A stretch of 64,000 nt of DNA from Flexilinea sp. (GTDB lineage Bacteria > Chloroflexota > Anaerolineae > Anaerolineales > Anaerolineaceae), in NCBI GenBank assembly GCA_017432685.1, contig JAFRIR010000136.1, forward strand, positions 1-64,000, given 5' to 3'. Position numbers and translations under genes: made by a program. The notes beneath the pieces are model-generated. The model was not told the origin of the DNA. It saw nothing but the letters and a program-made list of their open reading frames with translations, and did no database searches. Below, one piece after another: positions 61,716 through 64,000 of this stretch; positions within the stretch are counted from its first letter, which is position 1, and each line of letters begins with the position of its first letter.

Positions 61716-62396
61716 CTACTTATGATAACACCGTTCCGGGCCGCGGCAGAGCTCATCCCGGCCGAGGTACGCCATGCAGATGTCGTAGGTCTGGAAAATC
61801 AGGTACTCCTTCGTCCCGTCCGGACGCAGCTGATAGGCGCCGCCGACATACACCCCGCCGCCATTGCCGGTATTCTTACCGCCGGTGATGGTGCCGGTTT
61901 TTTCATTGCTGTCATCGGAAAGAGACAGCGTGCCCCCGGGAACTTTGATGACATAGCCGTTTTCTACTGCAGAAAGGTTCTTCAGATTGCGGTCAATCCT
62001 GTGCCCGTTCAGGTTGAGATGGATATGCACATTCGTATTGGATGAAATCTCAAGCGCATCGTTTTGAAATTGACCGCCGCCTGTGCCGAATATCACATCG
62101 TTGTCAAGCCTGATATAAGCATCATACTCGACTTTCATCTTTTCGCAGAGCTCGCTCCAGGTGGTAACGCCCCAGGGATCCTCCGAAGTACCTGCGCCGC
62201 TCAGTGCCGTTGCGGGCAGGATCCCGGCGAAAAGCCCCAGCAGGGTGAGGAAGAGAAATAGAAAACCATACGGACGGAGACGCGCCGTACCCGCCGTGGT
62301 TTGGATTTGCGAAAGAACTGTGCCGCAGGCTGCGGAAGTGTTATTTTTGTAGGTTTCCATGGTGTGATTCATCTGCTGTCCCTCTGTTTTTGTCAT
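61716..62396 (-). pseudogene. Truncated cell-surface protein, N-terminal part
   Basis: Read leftward from ATG 62396 (MTKTEGQQMNHTMETYKNN; 62372 is an alternative start). A long basic leader is followed by a late signal segment (YGFLFLFLTLLGLFAGILPA). The exported start SGAGTSEDPWGVTTWSELCE is typical of large beta-helix surface proteins of gut anaerobes, and beta-helix turns follow (GYVIKVPGGTLSLSDDSNE, GGGVYVGGAYQLRPDG). After about residue 200 the sequence turns unrelated and stops at 61716 beside repeat locus 8. Intact relatives are usually far longer, so it is probably a remnant. Confidence 0.55.
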
Positions 62397-62530
62397 TCCT
62401 GATTTTCCTTTATGAGCTCCGGCGTGAAACCGGTTTTCCCGCCGGAAATCGATTATTCTGAGAGCTACACTATCATAAACCCCTAAATTATATCGCAAAT
62501 TTTCCCCAAATAACATTTTGAGGAGGAGAC

Positions 62531-62561
62531 GGGGACTGTCCCTTCATGGGACTGTTCCCAT
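62531..62561. repeat. GGGGACTGTCCC..GGGACTGTTCCC motif, locus D3
   Basis: GGGGACTGTCCC is followed by TTCATGGGACTGTTCCCATG just before the tandem C repeat. It matches D1 and D2. Confidence 0.45.
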
Positions 62562-62589
62562 GTCTGTCGAAGGGGCGGCCGAAGCACAC

Positions 62590-62893
62590 GGGGACGGGTT
62601 TCCTGCTGCAGCGAAGCCTGCACAGGAGAACTGTCACCTTGTGCGCCTGATTTTAAACTCTTCTCCTGCAATTCGACGCACATGAGGACAGTTCTTGCGT
62701 GTCGGCTTCTCGACAGCGCAATAACCATCCCCACGTGCACAATGGGGACGGGTTTCCTGCTGCAGCGAAGCCTGCACAGGAGAACTGTCACCTTGTGCGC
62801 CTGATTTTAAACTCTTCTCCTGCAATTCGACGCACATGAGGACAGTTCTTGCGTGTTGGCTTCTCGACAATGCAAAAACCGTCCCCACGTGCA
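62590..62893 (+). repeat. Tandem duplication of a ~150-bp structured repeat (family C core)
   Basis: Two copies (62590-62739 and 62744-62893; 154-bp period) are almost identical: GGGGACGGGTTTCCTGCTGC, core AGCGAAGCCTGCACAGGAG, AACTGTCACCTTGTGCG, AATTCGACGCACATGAGGAC, GGCTTCTCGACA and ending CCCCACGTGCA. Unit ends are inverted (GGGGACGG / CCGTCCCC), so each unit can fold on itself. The differences (CAGCGCAATAACCAT against CAATGCAAAAACCGT) show the second copy has the better end match. No credible gene lies in it. Confidence 0.8.
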
Positions 62894-62903
62894 TGCTGTC
62901 GAA

Positions 62904-62935
62904 AAAAAACAGACCCTGAAAAGGGTCTGTTTTTT
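62904..62935 (-). terminator. Intrinsic terminator of tRNA-Thr
   Basis: ACAGACCC / GGGTCTGT stem with TGAAAA loop and A/T tracts on both sides. On the minus strand it follows the tRNA-Thr 3' end within a few bases. Confidence 0.88.
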
Positions 62936-62936
62936 G

Positions 62937-63009
62937 AGCCAACAATGAGATTCGAACTCATGACCTGACGTTTACGAAACGCCTGCTCTGCCGGCTGAGC
63001 TATGTTGGC
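62937..63009 (-). tRNA. tRNA-Thr (CGU anticodon)
   Basis: The minus strand reads GCCAACA TAGCTCAGCCGGCAGAGC, anticodon arm GGCGT TTCGTAA ACGTC, T-loop GAGTTCGAATCTC and 3' TGTTGGC with discriminator T. Anticodon CGT decodes ACG. CCA is not encoded. Confidence 0.95.
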
Positions 63010-63206
63010 AACTCACGAAGAATAATTATACATGGTTTTCGGAGGAGTCGGAAAATTTCGTTACACCGGAATTGATACGGCAGATTTCCCGATAAGCTTG
63101 TTACTACTTGACCGGGCGGGACGGCGGAGAGTGTGAAAAGTGGTTTATAATTGGAACGGCTGTCACAGTTCGATCCTGCGGCGCTTCATCTGCGGAGTGT
63201 AAGTTT

Positions 63207-64000
63207 ATGGAACAAAACAGACCTGCATCAAAGCAGGAAAAATTCTCCGGATCTTCGATTTTCCGGCTAATCTCGATCTTTTTTCTGCTTGCCTGCCTGG
63301 CAGGGGCGGTCAGTTATATTCGCTTCCGGGCAGATTATACCCTGAACACAGATGACGCCAGTGAGTTTGCGCTGGGAAAATTTCTCTCGGAGGAAGGCAG
63401 CCTGGTCTCCAAAAACTGGTATTATTCCACGGAACTGAGCGTGGTCAACACCAACCTGATCTACCCCTTCGTCTTCCGCCTTTCCGACAGCTGGCACCGG
63501 GTGCGGGTGATCTCCACTGTTGTGATTTACCTGATCATGCTTGCTGTATATTTCGGGCTGAGCCGCGCTTATCGCTTTAAAAAATATTTTGCCCTGACAG
63601 CGGCTTTGTTATTTATCCCCTTCTCGGAGACCTTTTACCATTTCGTGATCAAGGGTCTGTTTTACTATCCCTACTTCACGATCCTGTTCCTGGTTCTGAT
63701 GCTTTCCGAATTCTACATCCGTCAGGACGGACGGAAGGCTTTCCTGATGCTGACGGTTTCAGCGCTGTTCTCACTCTTTGTCGGTTTCGGCGGAGCGCGC
63801 ATGCTTTTCCACTTGTATATCCCGCTGCTGGCTGCCTCCGGGCTGCTGATGCTCGGTAAAGAACCCGGCAGAAAACAGACCCGTTGGTTCGTTTTTTCTC
63901 TGACAGTGTTTGTTTTCAACTGTATCGGTTTTCTGGTAAATTTTACTGTACTTGCCAAAATATATCATTTTGATGCCTGGGAAAAGGTGGCCTTCATCAA
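63207..64000 (+). CDS. Multi-spanning GT-C-like (PMT/ArnT-type) membrane protein, N-terminal part
   Basis: ATG 63207 opens a frame that runs off the right edge (264 codons visible). It starts MEQNRPASKQEKFSGSSIFR and has at least six hydrophobic helices (LISIFFLLACLAGAVSYI and on). The first external loop TLNTDDASEFALGKFLSEEG carries paired Asp, then NWYYSTELSVVNTNLIYPFV, a layout found in polyprenyl-sugar-dependent GT-C transferases and related uncharacterised proteins. Upstream 63010-63206 holds AT-rich promoter-like sequence. The family is inferred from topology. Confidence 0.7.
   Translation, partial: MEQNRPASKQEKFSGSSIFRLISIFFLLACLAGAVSYIRFRADYTLNTDDASEFALGKFLSEEGSLVSKNWYYSTELSVVNTNLIYPFVFRLSDSWHRVRVISTVVIYLIMLAVYFGLSRAYRFKKYFALTAALLFIPFSETFYHFVIKGLFYYPYFTILFLVLMLSEFYIRQDGRKAFLMLTVSALFSLFVGFGGARMLFHLYIPLLAASGLLMLGKEPGRKQTRWFVFSLTVFVFNCIGFLVNFTVLAKIYHFDAWEKVAFI

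Noticed and set aside
62483..62945. Leftward frames over the tandem C repeats
   Set aside because: Both frames repeat the same peptide because of the DNA duplication; Cys/Arg/Ser-rich, no start signals, and the repeat is better explained as structured non-coding DNA.
63010..63206. Additional tRNA genes next to tRNA-Thr
   Set aside because: No second cloverleaf is readable; the stretch is AT-rich leader of the 63207 gene.

Overview
The window looks like a chromosomal contig from an anaerobic, probably host-associated or digester-associated member of the Chloroflexota (class Anaerolineae). This is inferred, not proven. The pointers are a TIGR03663-type membrane protein fused to an NHL propeller, lipoproteins with Thr/Pro-rich linkers, an RNase D, YifB, CBS-protein, cdd, recO housekeeping run, frequent GTG/TTG starts, and period 6-8 bp tandem repeats between genes. 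Base composition is moderate, with one clearly AT-rich stretch at about 38.4-41.5 kb. No rRNA, CRISPR array or prophage is visible.

Layout. 0-3 kb: a divergent LysR regulator and an esterase, SDR dehydrogenase, alpha/beta-hydrolase operon. 3.1-6.8 kb: a thiazoline-carboxylate hydrolase-like gene with a membrane partner, then a secreted Tp47-like/FMN-binding-like protein with a ferric-reductase-like membrane protein. Both promoters carry a TTAGTT..AACTAA palindrome just after a TATAAT box, so they are probably one regulon. 6.8-13.6 kb: a decay zone holding a truncated sugar-binding protein, a frameshifted DUF6273-like gene, cupin, transposase and Crp/Fnr remnants, with an intact GNAT, an unusual ParB-like/BMP fusion and a Gly/Pro-rich beta-helix surface protein. 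13.6-26.3 kb: housekeeping genes (Mn-type CDF exporter, pth, mfd, coiled-coil lipoprotein, rnd, comM/yifB, CBS/CorC protein, cdd, recO). 26.4-33.4 kb: an AlbA_2 protein with a 12-nt repeat tract, an oxidoreductase, a HAD hydrolase, a DtxR-type regulator, a degenerate tyrosine recombinase and a serine hydrolase. 33.5-43.7 kb: envelope glycan genes (TIGR03663-NHL and three multi-spanning GT-C-like proteins) and acpP. 43.7-52.6 kb: an active/inactive M16 peptidase pair, acpS, a lipoprotein, an M20 amidohydrolase, tRNA-Ser and a MATE pump. 52.7-64 kb: an SGNH-like lipoprotein, a candidate small RNA, an RseP-type protease, a HEAT protein with a His cluster, a PHP phosphoesterase, a domain-permuted GH3 glucosidase, a truncated surface protein, tRNA-Thr and the start of another GT-C protein.

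The most distinctive content lies between the genes. (1) Six copies of a MITE-like element have 15-bp terminal inverted repeats (GGGAACCTCTAAAAA) and apparent 4-bp target duplications (TTAA twice). All lie in the same orientation just behind plus-strand genes. They contain exchangeable hairpin cassettes; one copy supplies the stop codon of the PHP gene and two copies flank acpP. (2) Eight loci carry degenerate period 6-8 bp tandem repeats of unrelated sequence at gene ends. (3) A structured repeat shares a GCGAAGCCTGCACAG-like core at three loci, one a tandem duplication. (4) A self-contained promoter, two-hairpin, terminator unit at 53.9-54.1 kb is a good small-RNA candidate. All functional assignments come from reading the sequence; no database search was run.
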